Shown piece by piece: positions 6,621-16,900 of a DNA stretch of 40,263 nucleotides. The DNA comes from an uncultured Clostridium sp. (GTDB taxonomy: Bacteria; Bacillota; Clostridia; TANB77; CAG-508). Each line of letters opens with the position of its first letter. Within the stretch, counting starts at the first letter, position 1. Under the pieces are notes generated by a model. The model did not search any database. It was not told the origin of the DNA and saw nothing but the letters and a program-made list of their open reading frames with translations. Location: positions 1 through 40,263 of the forward strand of contig CANEHB010000018.1 of assembly GCA_947427205.1 (NCBI GenBank). The letters are read 5' to 3'. The position numbers and the translations under genes were made by a program.

Positions 6621-7847
6621 ATGGGCAGACCAAAAGGAAACAAAACAGGTAGTGTATTTTTTAATAAAAACAAAGATAGGTGGGTTTGTGCTTATTATAT
6701 AACAGATGTAAATACGCACAAAGAAATTAGAAAAGATAAGCTATTCAGAACAGAACAAGAGGCAAAAGACTTTTTAAATTCATTACAATATCAAAAAGGA
6801 AATGAAATATTTATAAAAAATAATGGAATACCTTTATCGCAACTTATGAGGTCTAATTTGCAAAGAAAATTAGATATGAACTTGATAAAAGAAAGGCAAT
6901 ATTCAAGAGTTTTGAAAACAATTCAAGTTATAGAAAAAAGCGATATTGCAAACAAGAAAATTGAAGATGTTACAAGTGAAGATATACAAATATATCTTAA
7001 TTCTTTAAAAGATTATAGTAATTCTTATATTAAGAAGATAATGGAACAATTTACAAAAAGTTATAATTTAGCAATGAATAAAGGGTATATTGTGAAAAAC
7101 CCTATGGTAGATGTAATAAAACCTAGAAGTACAAAAGCAGATAAAGAAGTACGAGCATTAACTGTTGAGGAACAACAAGCATTTACAAATTATTTAATGA
7201 CAAAAAGTATTGAGGACGAGCCTTATAAAAATGTATTTCTAATTCAAATGTATATGGGTTTAAGAGTTGGCGAAGCATTGGCATTGAGAAATGGAGATAT
7301 AGACTTAAAAAGAAATCTAATAAATGTAAATAAAACATTAACAACAGATAAAGACGAAAGAGTAATTATGGGAGATACAACAAAGACTTATGCAGGTTTA
7401 AGACAAGTTCCAATTCCAAAGTTTATTAGAAATTCACTTATAGAACAAATGAATATTACAACTAATAATACAGATAAACAGTTATTTTTAAGTCCTAATG
7501 GAAACTATGTTGATAATAGAAATGTAAATTATATTTTAAAGAAAAGACTTGCAGAGTTAGACATCAAAGGAATATCAACACATAGTTTAAGGCATACTTA
7601 CGGTACAAGATGTGTTGAAGCTGGTATGAGAGCTGTTGCACTTCAAAGACTTATGGGACATAAAGATATTTCAGTTACTATGAATACATATACATCAATA
7701 TTTAATAGATATAAGGAAGAAGAATTGGAAAAAGTAAACGAATATTATATGAATAATGAAATTGTAAATATTGATAATTTGTTAAATGAGCATAATGAAT
7801 TTATTGATGATATATCTAATGAAAGCGAGGAAAAAGAAATTGAGTAA
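6621..7847 (+). CDS. tyrosine recombinase / integrase of element B
   Basis: 408 residues from ATG 6621, which has AAAGGGGG at 7 bases; an in-frame GTG at 6615 is too close to that site. The N-terminal 60 residues form an AP2-like arm-binding domain, followed by a SAM-like core-binding domain (about 75-165) and a catalytic domain with R215 (GLRVGEAL), H321 and R324 (HSLRH), H347 (LMGHKD) and nucleophile Y357. All catalytic residues are present. It should recombine the 17-bp tRNA-Pro core. It lies mid-element rather than beside the core, unlike the integrase of element C. Confidence 0.95.
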   Translation: MGRPKGNKTGSVFFNKNKDRWVCAYYITDVNTHKEIRKDKLFRTEQEAKDFLNSLQYQKGNEIFIKNNGIPLSQLMRSNLQRKLDMNLIKERQYSRVLKTIQVIEKSDIANKKIEDVTSEDIQIYLNSLKDYSNSYIKKIMEQFTKSYNLAMNKGYIVKNPMVDVIKPRSTKADKEVRALTVEEQQAFTNYLMTKSIEDEPYKNVFLIQMYMGLRVGEALALRNGDIDLKRNLINVNKTLTTDKDERVIMGDTTKTYAGLRQVPIPKFIRNSLIEQMNITTNNTDKQLFLSPNGNYVDNRNVNYILKKRLAELDIKGISTHSLRHTYGTRCVEAGMRAVALQRLMGHKDISVTMNTYTSIFNRYKEEELEKVNEYYMNNEIVNIDNLLNEHNEFIDDISNESEEKEIE

Positions 7848-8106
7848 AGCTGATATTATAAATAGAATAAATGGTTTAAATGAATATATGTTAGAAAATA
7901 GCGACAAAGAGTTATTACTTTTAAAATTATGTAATGATTATACATATAACAAAGCTATTGCAATTATTGATAAAAATACAAAGCATAAAGACTGGTATTC
8001 TGTTGATGATAAGCATTGCTTTAAGACTTGGGACGAAGTTGAAGCATATATAGACGGAATTTGCAAAGGAAAAAATACTAACTTTTATGCAGAACACGAA
8101 AGATAA
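7840..8106 (+). CDS. 88-residue hypothetical protein, coupled to the integrase
   Basis: The best start is TTG at 7840, inside the TTGAGTAA overlap with the integrase stop and preceded by GAGG at 9 bases. This gives 88 residues. Longer versions would start inside the integrase gene without a ribosome binding site. The product is soluble and mixed helical (LSKADIINRINGLNEYML, then an FKTWDEVEAYIDG segment). No family recognised. The overlap suggests translation coupled to the integrase. Confidence 0.6.
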   Translation: MSKADIINRINGLNEYMLENSDKELLLLKLCNDYTYNKAIAIIDKNTKHKDWYSVDDKHCFKTWDEVEAYIDGICKGKNTNFYAEHER

Positions 8107-8366
8107 ATTTGTGAAATTGATTAAATTTTATTTAATTGATTTCACAAATAAAGTGGAAAGGTTTGGGAAACCGACGGAGGTTTCCCAAATAACAAGATTA
8201 TTGAAATAGTAATTAGTATAATTACATTATTTATTGATATTCAAATGAATACAATAAATAATTTCAAATAATCTTGGAAGGGGTTATTAGGGGCTTGCCC
8301 TTAATCATACAGAACACTTTTAGCGATAGCGTATAAAAAGTGTTCTAGTATGTTCTAACACTTTTT
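8107..8366. other. structured region, candidate oriT/origin before the MobV gene
   Basis: A chain of strong inverted repeats: 8107-8117 with 8139-8149 (11 bp); 8162-8172 with 8179-8189 (perfect 11 bp); 8193-8207 with 8261-8276 (15 bp, one bulge); 8311-8321 with 8336-8346 (perfect 11 bp); and 8336-8344 with 8357-8365 (9 bp), the last two mutually exclusive. The final loop, ctagtatgttct, resembles the TAGTGTG/TTA nick region known for MobV (pMV158-type) oriT sites, which normally lie just upstream of the mob gene. Nick position is inferred. Confidence 0.5.
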
Positions 8367-8459
8367 AGTTGTGTTATATTAGCTGGTTTATAAAGTATTA
8401 GAACATAAGCAATAGCCTATGAAGATTTACCATAAAAAATAAAAAGGAGATTTAAAAAT

Positions 8460-9431
8460 GTGAGCTATGCAATAATAAGAAATGAAAATTATAAAATGGG
8501 ACAATTACCATATATTTATAGGCACAATGAAAGAAAAAACACTAACTATTCTAATAAAGATATAAATAAAAGTAATTCCATTAAAAACTATTCTCTTAAA
8601 ACTATAAATACATCATATCAAAAAGCCTTTAATCTTATAAAAGAAAAATACAAATTAAAAGGTCAAATAAAGAAAGTTAGTAATGTAATGTGTGAATTGA
8701 TTATCACATCTGATAAAGATTTTTTTGAAAGAATTGGAGAACAAGAAACAAAACGATATTTCAAGTTAGCTTATGACTTTGTTGTTAATTACAATAATTT
8801 AGGCGAAGAATTTATAGTATCTGCAAAAGTCCATAATGACGAAACTACCCCACATCTCCATATTGTATTTATACCAGTAGTTCATACAACAAATAAAAAA
8901 GGAAAAGAAATAAATAAAATAGCTTGTAGTGAATTTTGGAAAGGCAAAGAAAGTTATAGAATTTTGCAAGATAGATTTTATAAATATGTAACTGATAACG
9001 GTTTTGATTTAGAGCGAGGAAATACCAAAGATAATGAGCATATACCAATAGAAAAATTAAAAAAGATTACTAATTTTGAAGTGCAAGAAATTTTTAAAGA
9101 TACAAACTGTTTAGAACAAGAGAAAATAACTGATAATATTGAAGTTATGAGAAATGATTATAAACGAGTAATAAACAAGTTTAATACACTTGCTAAACGA
9201 TATACTAGAATTAAGAATATTGTTGAAGAAACAATGTATAAAACTGAACAGATACAAAAAGAAAACTATACTTTAAAGCAAGAAAACAAAGAATTGGAAA
9301 AAGAAGTTTTAACATTAAGAGATTATATTGATAAAACTTTCGAGTATGTTAGTTTATTATTTGACTTTTCAAAAGATAGACTAAAACGACTTGTAAATTC
9401 TTTTATATATGGCTTAAATAAGGAAAAATAA
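8460..9431 (+). CDS. MobV-family relaxase (Mob/Pre)
   Basis: 323 residues starting with GTG at 8460, 9 bases after AAGGAGA. The N-terminus MSYAIIRNENYKMGQL and the metal motif HNDETTPHLH (H125, H132, H134) are diagnostic of MobV relaxases, which nick oriT and carry the plasmid or element strand to a recipient. The C-terminal 100 residues form a coiled coil. It is shorter than pMV158 MobM (about 490). Oddity: the bases ATGTGA overlap the start, so an ATG-stop pair (8458-8463) competes with the GTG. Confidence 0.9.
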   Translation: MSYAIIRNENYKMGQLPYIYRHNERKNTNYSNKDINKSNSIKNYSLKTINTSYQKAFNLIKEKYKLKGQIKKVSNVMCELIITSDKDFFERIGEQETKRYFKLAYDFVVNYNNLGEEFIVSAKVHNDETTPHLHIVFIPVVHTTNKKGKEINKIACSEFWKGKESYRILQDRFYKYVTDNGFDLERGNTKDNEHIPIEKLKKITNFEVQEIFKDTNCLEQEKITDNIEVMRNDYKRVINKFNTLAKRYTRIKNIVEETMYKTEQIQKENYTLKQENKELEKEVLTLRDYIDKTFEYVSLLFDFSKDRLKRLVNSFIYGLNKEK

Positions 9432-9448
9432 TTGAAAGGTGGTAAATA

Positions 9449-9757
9449 ATGAGTTCAAATGAAATAAGACAAAAACTTGAAACAAAAGAAGAAACTTTGG
9501 AAACATATACTGATTTTAAGAAAAGATATTACATATATAGGATGGACGATATTATTGAGTATTTGCAAAGAGATAATACTGAATTAGATACACTATTTAA
9601 GGAAGAACAAAAGATGTTTAATGACTTAAAAGAACAACTAACACCAGAGCAACAAAAGCTATTATCAAATTACTCTGACAACTGGACATACATAATTAAC
9701 GAAGAAGTCCAAGAACTAACAAAACAAATTTTGAATGATTTTGAAGAAGAAAGATAA
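9449..9757 (+). CDS. 102-residue helical hypothetical protein
   Basis: GAAAGGTGG precedes the ATG, and the gene starts 17 bases after the relaxase stop, so it is probably co-transcribed. The product is strongly acidic and almost wholly helical (long E/K/Q-rich stretches), with no membrane segment or recognised domain. It may be a relaxosome accessory or an unknown cargo protein. Confidence 0.65.
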   Translation: MSSNEIRQKLETKEETLETYTDFKKRYYIYRMDDIIEYLQRDNTELDTLFKEEQKMFNDLKEQLTPEQQKLLSNYSDNWTYIINEEVQELTKQILNDFEEER

Positions 9758-9845
9758 AATTAACAAATAGTGTTGAAAAATGAGCTTTTTTGTAATACAA
9801 TAACTTTGCCTTTCTCATAAGGTAGAAAGGAGGTACATATACAAT

Positions 9846-9941
9846 ATGAATAGTTACAGTTTGATATGGTTGCTTTTGCAAGAAATCGAAAGATTGAAAG
9901 CAGAAATACAATCATTGCAGAACAAACAAGATAAAGAGTAA
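9846..9941 (+). CDS. 31-residue small protein
   Basis: An AAAGGAGG site lies about 11 bases before the ATG; 31 codons, then TAA and a terminator hairpin at once. The product has a short hydrophobic start (SLIWLLL) and an amphipathic helix with heptad-like spacing (EIERLKAEIQSL), so it may be a membrane-associated or coiled-coil peptide. It is the last gene of element B's rightward block. Confidence 0.5.
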   Translation: MNSYSLIWLLLQEIERLKAEIQSLQNKQDKE

Positions 9942-9950
9942 TCTTTATCG

Positions 9951-9990
9951 AGCGAGGTGAAATCGTTACATAGCCTCGCTTTATTTTTTT
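9951..9990 (+). terminator. terminator ending the rightward block of element B
   Basis: agcgagg (9951-9957) pairs with cctcgct (9974-9980), followed by ttattttttt. Confidence 0.75.
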
Positions 9991-10432
9991 GCATAAAAAA
10001 AGTATGCAGTCGTTACTCTACATACTGGTACATAGCCTATGAATAGTTACATTCACTTATAAGCTAAATATATTATAACATCATTTATATTATATGTCAA
10101 ACTTTTTTCAAAAAAAATCATAATTTTGAAAAATTGCAAATAATCTTAAGTAATTTTATATAATTTCGTCCACAAATAATTTCAGCAAAAATGCCAATAT
10201 TTCCTTATAAATCAATACATACAGAGAATTAGTTTTTTGTGGACGATTTTTGCGAGCTGTCCACAAAAAACTCCACAAGAAACTATATTACTGAATAATT
10301 TTAAATAATTTCATATAATTTTAACTCACAAGTCCACATTTAATAAATTTATAAAAACATTGATATATAAGCATTTTCAAGATTATTCAAGAATAGTTAT
10401 TGCTGTCTAACAGTACTTATTGATAAAAAACA
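9991..10432. repeat. right end of element B with GTCCACA arm repeats
   Basis: No gene here. It contains gtccaca copies at 10168-10174, 10259-10265 and 10332-10338, a degenerate ctccaca near 10271 and an inverted gtggac at 10239-10244, between AT-rich taattttaaataat stretches. The order of sites parallels the GTCTAAC set at the end of element A. A small gcata/tatgc hairpin lies near 9991. Likely integrase arm-binding region. Confidence 0.5.
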
Positions 10433-10466
10433 AAAATCGTTAAAACCTTACAGTTTCAACGATTTT
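10433..10466 (-). terminator. terminator of tRNA-Pro, supplied by element B
   Basis: A 13-bp stem with one mismatch (10433-10445 with 10454-10466), followed on the minus strand by a run of T residues. It lies just outside the attachment core, so it belongs to element B and replaces whatever terminator the tRNA had before insertion. Confidence 0.7.
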
Positions 10467-10468
10467 AT

Positions 10469-10544
10469 TGGTCGAGGTGACAGGGATCGAACCTGCGACC
10501 TCATGGTCCCAAACCACGCGCGCTACCAACTGCGCTACACCTCG
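10469..10544 (-). tRNA. tRNA-Pro(TGG), integration site
   Basis: 76-base cloverleaf with encoded CCA. The acceptor stem CGAGGTG pairs with CACCTCG, and the anticodon loop TTTGGGA gives anticodon TGG. Its last 17 bases are the attachment core repeated at 1906-1922, so it remains intact after integration of element B. Confidence 0.95.
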
Positions 10545-10552
10545 TTATATAT

Positions 10553-10579
10553 AAAACTCTTCTTTAAATAGAAGAGTTT

Positions 10580-10580
<1 letters not shown>
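10553..10580 (-). terminator. hairpin between the two tRNA genes
   Basis: aaaactcttc and gaagagtttt form a perfect 10-bp stem just 3' of tRNA-Arg(TCT). It has only a short T tail, so it may be a partial terminator or a processing structure. Confidence 0.45.
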
Positions 10581-10656
<76 letters not shown>

Positions 10657-10670
10657 ATAAGACAATATCT

Positions 10671-10699
10671 ATAATAACACATCATAGATGATTTGTCAA
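10671..10699 (-). promoter_or_regulatory. promoter of the tRNA-Arg/tRNA-Pro operon
   Basis: Minus-strand TTGACA (10694-10699), 17 bp, TATTAT (10671-10676), 15 bp before the tRNA-Arg 5' end. Confidence 0.75.
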
Positions 10700-10826
10700 C
10701 AATATAATAAAATTTTTAAAAAAATCTGTAGTATTTTTAGTAGTATTTTTATATTTTTATTAATTTATTGCATACAATTTAAGATGTAAAATATTTCTAA
10801 TCTTGATATGAAAAAATGTAAAAATC

Positions 10827-10855
10827 TTGAAAATAATACTAATAAATGTTATAAT
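10827..10855 (+). promoter_or_regulatory. promoter of the giant secreted protein gene
   Basis: TTGAAA (10827-10832), 17 bp, TATAAT (10850-10855), giving a leader of about 55 bases before the ATG at 10920. Confidence 0.65.
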
Positions 10856-10919
10856 ATTAAAGAATGAAATGATATAATAGGAAGTTTATAAATTTAAATA
10901 AAAGGGGATAAGTAAAGTT

Positions 10920-13900
10920 ATGAAAAATCGTAAGAAGAAAATGATAATAACAACATGTATAGTAGGCTTATTATCAATGGCTAATTGTTTTTTTGTTAAT
11001 GCAAATGTAACAGAAAAAGATGTGCAATCAGAAGTGCTACAAGTTGCAAGTGAAAATATAGTTTTAGATGCAGATTACCAATCAGAACAATCTAAAAACT
11101 TATTTTCGCAACCAGTTAGAAACTTAGAGTTACACAATATAGAAGCAGATATTGAAGCTCGAAATACAGTAAATGTTAAAGCTGTACCAACAACATATTC
11201 TGCTGAAACAAGAGCAACTGGAAAGCTCATTTATTTATCAGATATACCATATATGAGTAAATCAACTACTAAATATGGTACTATTCTTAATGATATAACA
11301 TCAAGTAATACTAAAATAACAGTAAAAATTGGTGGTACAGCAACAAGCTTTGATAAAGGTATTTGGGCACATGCTACTTCTGATGTATATTATGATTTAA
11401 GAAATTTTCAAGAATATGATTATTTTTCAGCATATTTAGGATTAAATACTACATCAAATGGTGGAAATGGTGTTACATTTGTTATTTCAACATCAAATGA
11501 TGGTCAAAATTGGACAGAAAAATATAGAGCAGAAGCATTGCCAAACCAAAATGCAGTAGAATGTAGAATACCTATAGAAGGAAATAGATACTTAAGACTA
11601 TATGCAAATGATAATGGAGCAAATGGTAAAGATCATTCAGTATATGCAGATGCTAAATTATTAACAGCAGATTATAGTGATGGAACAGGAGTTCCTACAG
11701 TATTTGATTTAGAAGCTCAAATCAGAAATATGGATGAAAATGATCCTAATCTTGAACATATGGTTTTACAAAGAGAATTTGTATCAAGAGTAGGAAGAAC
11801 AACATTACTTGATTTTGTAAATCAGGGTGATTCAAGTAGAGAAACACTTAGATGGTTAATGGGGGATAGTGATACTTTAGGGTTATATTTTTATGGTAGT
11901 ACACCTATTGGTGGTTATAAAAATTCTTTAAATGTTTTAACAAAATTATACCAAACATATAAAAATGATTTAAATGATGATACAGTAAAAAATGGTGTAC
12001 GTAATGGTGAAATATTTAAAAAGATGATTATGGCTATTTCACATACTCATTCTACACTAGTACGTTCATTTTTGCCTAATGTTGAGGAAGATGGAGTTAC
12101 AAATTCAAATCGTAATGATCCAAATAGTTCACATGTATCAGATCCAGTAAGACGTTATGCAGTTTATAAAAAAATGTACTTAGCAGATAAATTAAGCTCT
12201 GTATTTCCAAAACTAGAAGTTGAGGAAATGAAAGTTGTTATGAGAGCACTAATATCAGATAATGAAATTGAATGGTTTAGGGATTATATTGCAAGTAGAG
12301 GTCCATATACTCATGCTTGGCTATCATATAATGCAAAATTTAGATATTTTGAGGATAAATATTATAGTGAAGAAAATAAAACTATGTGGAATAATAAATT
12401 TCACTTTTTAGAATATGGTATACCATATCAAAAATATTTAGTTCCACAATGGATAGTTTATGCAGCGGGAACTCAATGTGTTGGTTTTGGAGATACGAGT
12501 GCTAATGCATATAGTTCAATGGGTATACCAGCATTTCCAGTTCATCAACCTGGTCATATTGCTTATGGAGTTGCACATTATAATAGTAATGGAGATGCTT
12601 CTTGGCAATTATATAATTCAGGTGCAACTTGGGGAAATTCATCATATGGTACATCTACATTTTATAATGCAACTAAAAATTCTCCTACTAAACAAGCCGT
12701 ATATTCATATAGAGGGTTGCTAGGCTGGGGACAACAATACTCTACTGGATGTGAAAATTTAAGTTATTTAGCAATTGCTCAAGAGGCAGTTAATGATTAT
12801 AGCAATTATCTAATAGCAGAAAAATATGTAATGCTTGCAAATGCCTATAAAGGTGATGAAGCAAAACAAGAAGAATTTTATCGTAAAGCAATAAATGCTC
12901 AAAATATAAATGTTGATGCTTGGTATGGTTTAGTACAATTATATAAAAATAGTAATGTATATACAGAAGAAGATTGTTTGAAGCTTATAAAAAAATTTCA
13001 AGTCATATATAAAGTAAGACCTCTTGCATTTTATGATTTATTTGGAATGATTATTGGAAAGATTACTACTCCAACATTAAATGCAGAAGCTGTTTCTTTA
13101 AAAACAGCAACATTACAATGGGCTGAAGTAAGTGCAAATAGCATACATAGATCTGTTGCTCAGGTACTATTAGGTAAACCACAATCAGAACTTGCAACAT
13201 TTTCATTTGACGGTCAATATGCAGGGCAAATAAGATTAGGTTCAATGTTTAATGAAAATAATAGATCAACATGGGAGTATTCAATAGATGGTGGAAAAAC
13301 TTGGACAGAAACAGATCAGTTATATGTACAATTAACAGAAACAGAATTAGTAGGTGTTAATGAAAGAGATCATATTAGAGTTCATATTATAGGTACAGAG
13401 ATAAGAAGTACAATACAAATAGATAAAACATTAATGTTAAGTCCTGATATGGAGCTTTATGAAAATGATGCAGAAGATACTTTTTTTGTTTATGGTAATA
13501 GAAAATTAGATTGGAAATATACTGATGATTCAGGTGGAGCTTCTGCTTGGAAATCTTATGATGAAGTAAAACCTAATTTATCAGGTAATAGAAAATTGAC
13601 TGTAAGACCATCTGCTACTGGAACAAATTTACCAGCAAATGTACATGTTTTTACTTTTACTGATAATAAATATGAAGCAAATGAAACATATATTAAGGTA
13701 AAAAATTTATCAGTTGTAGACAGTACACCTTCTGGCAAGAATACACCAGCTAAAAATGCAATAGATGGGAATTTTGGTCTTTGGGAAACCCAACAATATA
13801 CTCATGATTTTACTAGATGGTTGTCAGCTAGTAAAACAGATGAAAATAAATTTATTACACTTGAATTTAAAGAGCCAGTATATTTATCAAGACTAGATTA

Positions 13901-16900
13901 TATACCATCAGATGAACAAAACCATTCAGGTCTTGGTAGCAAACCATTTCTTGGCAGAATTATGCAAGGTGAAGTTTTAGGAAGTATGGATGGAGAAAAT
14001 TGGACTAAACTTGGTGATATAAATAATTGGGCAAATAATGCTTCAACAAAAACACTAAGATTTGCTGAAACACAAAAAGTAAAATATATAAAAATTATAG
14101 CAACGCAAACAAATGATGGATATATAGGAGCTAGAGGATTCAATTTTTATGAAGATACAACAAAAGAGGCTCCACCAACAGCAACAGTTATGTATAGTAC
14201 AACTCAAAAAACAAATAAAGAAGTTGTAGCAACACTTGAAAATTTTAATTCAGATACAGTTGTAGTGGAAAATGGAATAACAAGTTATACATTTACAGAA
14301 AATGGATCATATACTTTTAACTTAAGAGATACAGAAAATGGAAGAACAAATGAAGTTGTTGCAAGTGTTACTTGGATAGATAGGGAAAAACCATCTGCAG
14401 ATATACAATATATAGAGTTACCAAATACTAAAGGTCATGTTCAAGCAAAAGTTGTAAATATTAGCAAAAATGTATTTATATTAGACGAACAAGATAGACC
14501 AATTAGATATATAGAAAATAGTGGTAATTATATTTATGAATTTAATTTTGATCCTGATACTAAACAAATAATAAATATGGTTCAAAAGGATTCAAATAAT
14601 AATATTAAAATGGTAAGAGGATATAAATTATTAGATCCAAGTAAACCAGTAAGTAATATACTTGAGGATTCAACTAAGGATATTATAAGTATGGGATTTC
14701 CAGAGTCAATGAGTGCTATGGGTTATCCAGTAGACAAAGAATATATTATTGCATATTTTGCAGCATACAGTGGAGCAAATATTACAAAGGAAATCATTTA
14801 CGATGAAAATCTTAAAAATGCAACAGTAAACTATACAGCAGAAGAACTTGCAGAATTTAGAACACGTTATACTACAGGTATTCAAGAAGATATACTAAAA
14901 TATGTATTTACTAAAAATGGAGAAAAAACATATAAATTAAGAGATAGAATTGGAAATACATCAGAAATAAAAATGTCAGTAGATTGGATAAATAGAGGTC
15001 CATATATTGCTGAGATATCTTATGATAAAGAAAGTTTAACAAATGGAGATGTAACAGCAACACTTACATTTAAAGAAGAAGGAGTAAGAATAACTAATTT
15101 AGATGAAGGAGTTATAGAAACTTCAAATGGTGGTAAATATGTATTTACAGAAAATGGAGATTTTAGATTTAAACTTTTAGATGCCGAAAATGTTGAAAGT
15201 TATTTAGATGCAAAGGTAACTATAATAGATAGGCAAGTACCACAAGGAATTATTACTTATAATACAACAAGACCAACAAATCAATATGTAACAGCAACAA
15301 TCGATTTTGACAAAACAAATGTTACAATAACAAACAATGATGGAAAGAACTCATATATATTTACAGAAAATGGAAGTTTCACATTTGAGTTTGTAGATGA
15401 AGCAGGAAATGTTGGAGCTACGACAGCAACAGTTGATTGTATTGATAGAACTACACCAATTGCTCAAATATCATATAGTACAACAAATCCAACAAATCAA
15501 GATGTTGTTGCAAACATAGTAGATTCTAATAAAGATATAACTATTACAAATAATAATGGTGAGAGTATATATACATTTACAGAAAATGGAGAGTTTACGT
15601 TTGAATTTGTAGATGAAGCAGGAAATACTGGAACAGTAACAGCAAAAGTTGATTGGATTGATAAAGAAGAAATTATACCAACAATAAGTTATAGAATAAA
15701 TAGCCCAACTGGAAAAGCAGAAACAGCAATAATTACATTTAATAAACCAAATGTAATTATAACAAATAATAATGGTAAAAACACACATAGATTTGAAGAT
15801 AATGGAGAATTTACATTTGAATTTAGAGATGAAGCTGGAAACACAGGAACAGCAACTGCAACAGTTAATTGGATTGATAAAGAAATTCCAACAGCTGAAT
15901 TACATTATGATAGAACAATTGGGACAAAAGAACCAGTTACAGTAACATTAATAAATCCAAGTAAAGATATTATTATTACAAACAATGGTGGTAAAAATAC
16001 TTATACATTTACAAAAAATGGAAAATTTATTTTTGAGTATGAAGATAATGCTGGAAATCCAGGTGAAACTATGGCAGAGGTAACTTGGATAGATAAAGAT
16101 GCACCAATTGCAACAATCGAATATAGTACAACAGAAGATACAACAGAACCAGTAGTTGCAACTCTTCATTTAGAAGATCCAAATATGGGATTACTTCCAA
16201 CAACTCAAACTTATACATTTACAAAGAATGGGGAATATATATTTAATTTTGAAGATAGTTTAGGAAATAAAGGAACAAAGACAGCAAAAGTTAATTGGAT
16301 TTATAGTGGAAATTTAACAGCAGATATTAAATATGAAAAAACAGATGATGGAGTTTTAGCAACTCTAGTAAATGAAAGTGGAAAAATAACAATAACAAAT
16401 AACGGAGGAAATAGAACATATTTGCTTACAGATGAAAATAGTACATTCACATTTGAATATATAGACAGTTTTGGAAATGTAGGAAGAACAGAAGCAAAAT
16501 TGGAAAATATGAATGGACCTGCAACTATAAATTATAGTATTAAAACAAGTCTTACATCAGTAAATGGAAAGCCAACAATGATTGCAAAAATGAGAGCAGA
16601 TCTTGTGCTTCCACTTGGATATCAAATGAAGAAATCTACTGCTCCAAAGTATTATCTATTTGCTGAAAAAGGAACTTATACATTTGAATATATAAATAAA
16701 GATACAGGTGAAGAATATAAAGCAACAGCAACAGCTGATTGGTTCCCAGAAGTTAGTGCTGAATATAGTACAACAGAATTAACTCAAAACAGCGTAGACT
16801 TAGTAATTCATTTTAATAAAGATGGTGAAGAGTTACAATTAGAAAATAATTTAAATATAGCTACTAGTAAATATCCAGAAACAATAGGATATTATATAGA

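Larger units (their letters stand above)
1906..10485. mobile_element. integrative mobilizable element B in tRNA-Pro
   Basis: About 8.6 kb bounded by a perfect 17-bp direct repeat derived from the 3' end of tRNA-Pro(TGG). It encodes a tyrosine integrase, an excisionase-like protein and a MobV relaxase, and has GTCCACA arm-type repeats at both ends (1969-1987 and 10168-10338). There are no mating-pair-formation genes, so it fits an element mobilised by a helper. Leftward cargo: two XRE regulators and a metallophosphoesterase. Rightward: control RNA region, Spo0A-C-like protein, DUF3846-like protein and small proteins. Unusually, the integrase sits mid-element, about 2.6 kb from the nearer end. 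Confidence 0.85.

Noticed and set aside
9696..9911. Minus-strand open frame of 71 codons
   Set aside because: It lies antisense to the end of the 102-residue gene and the 31-residue gene, with no ribosome binding site.
10405..10411. A single gtctaac near the right end of element B, like the element A arm repeat
   Set aside because: One 7-base match without partner sites can be chance; not enough to call a hybrid end.
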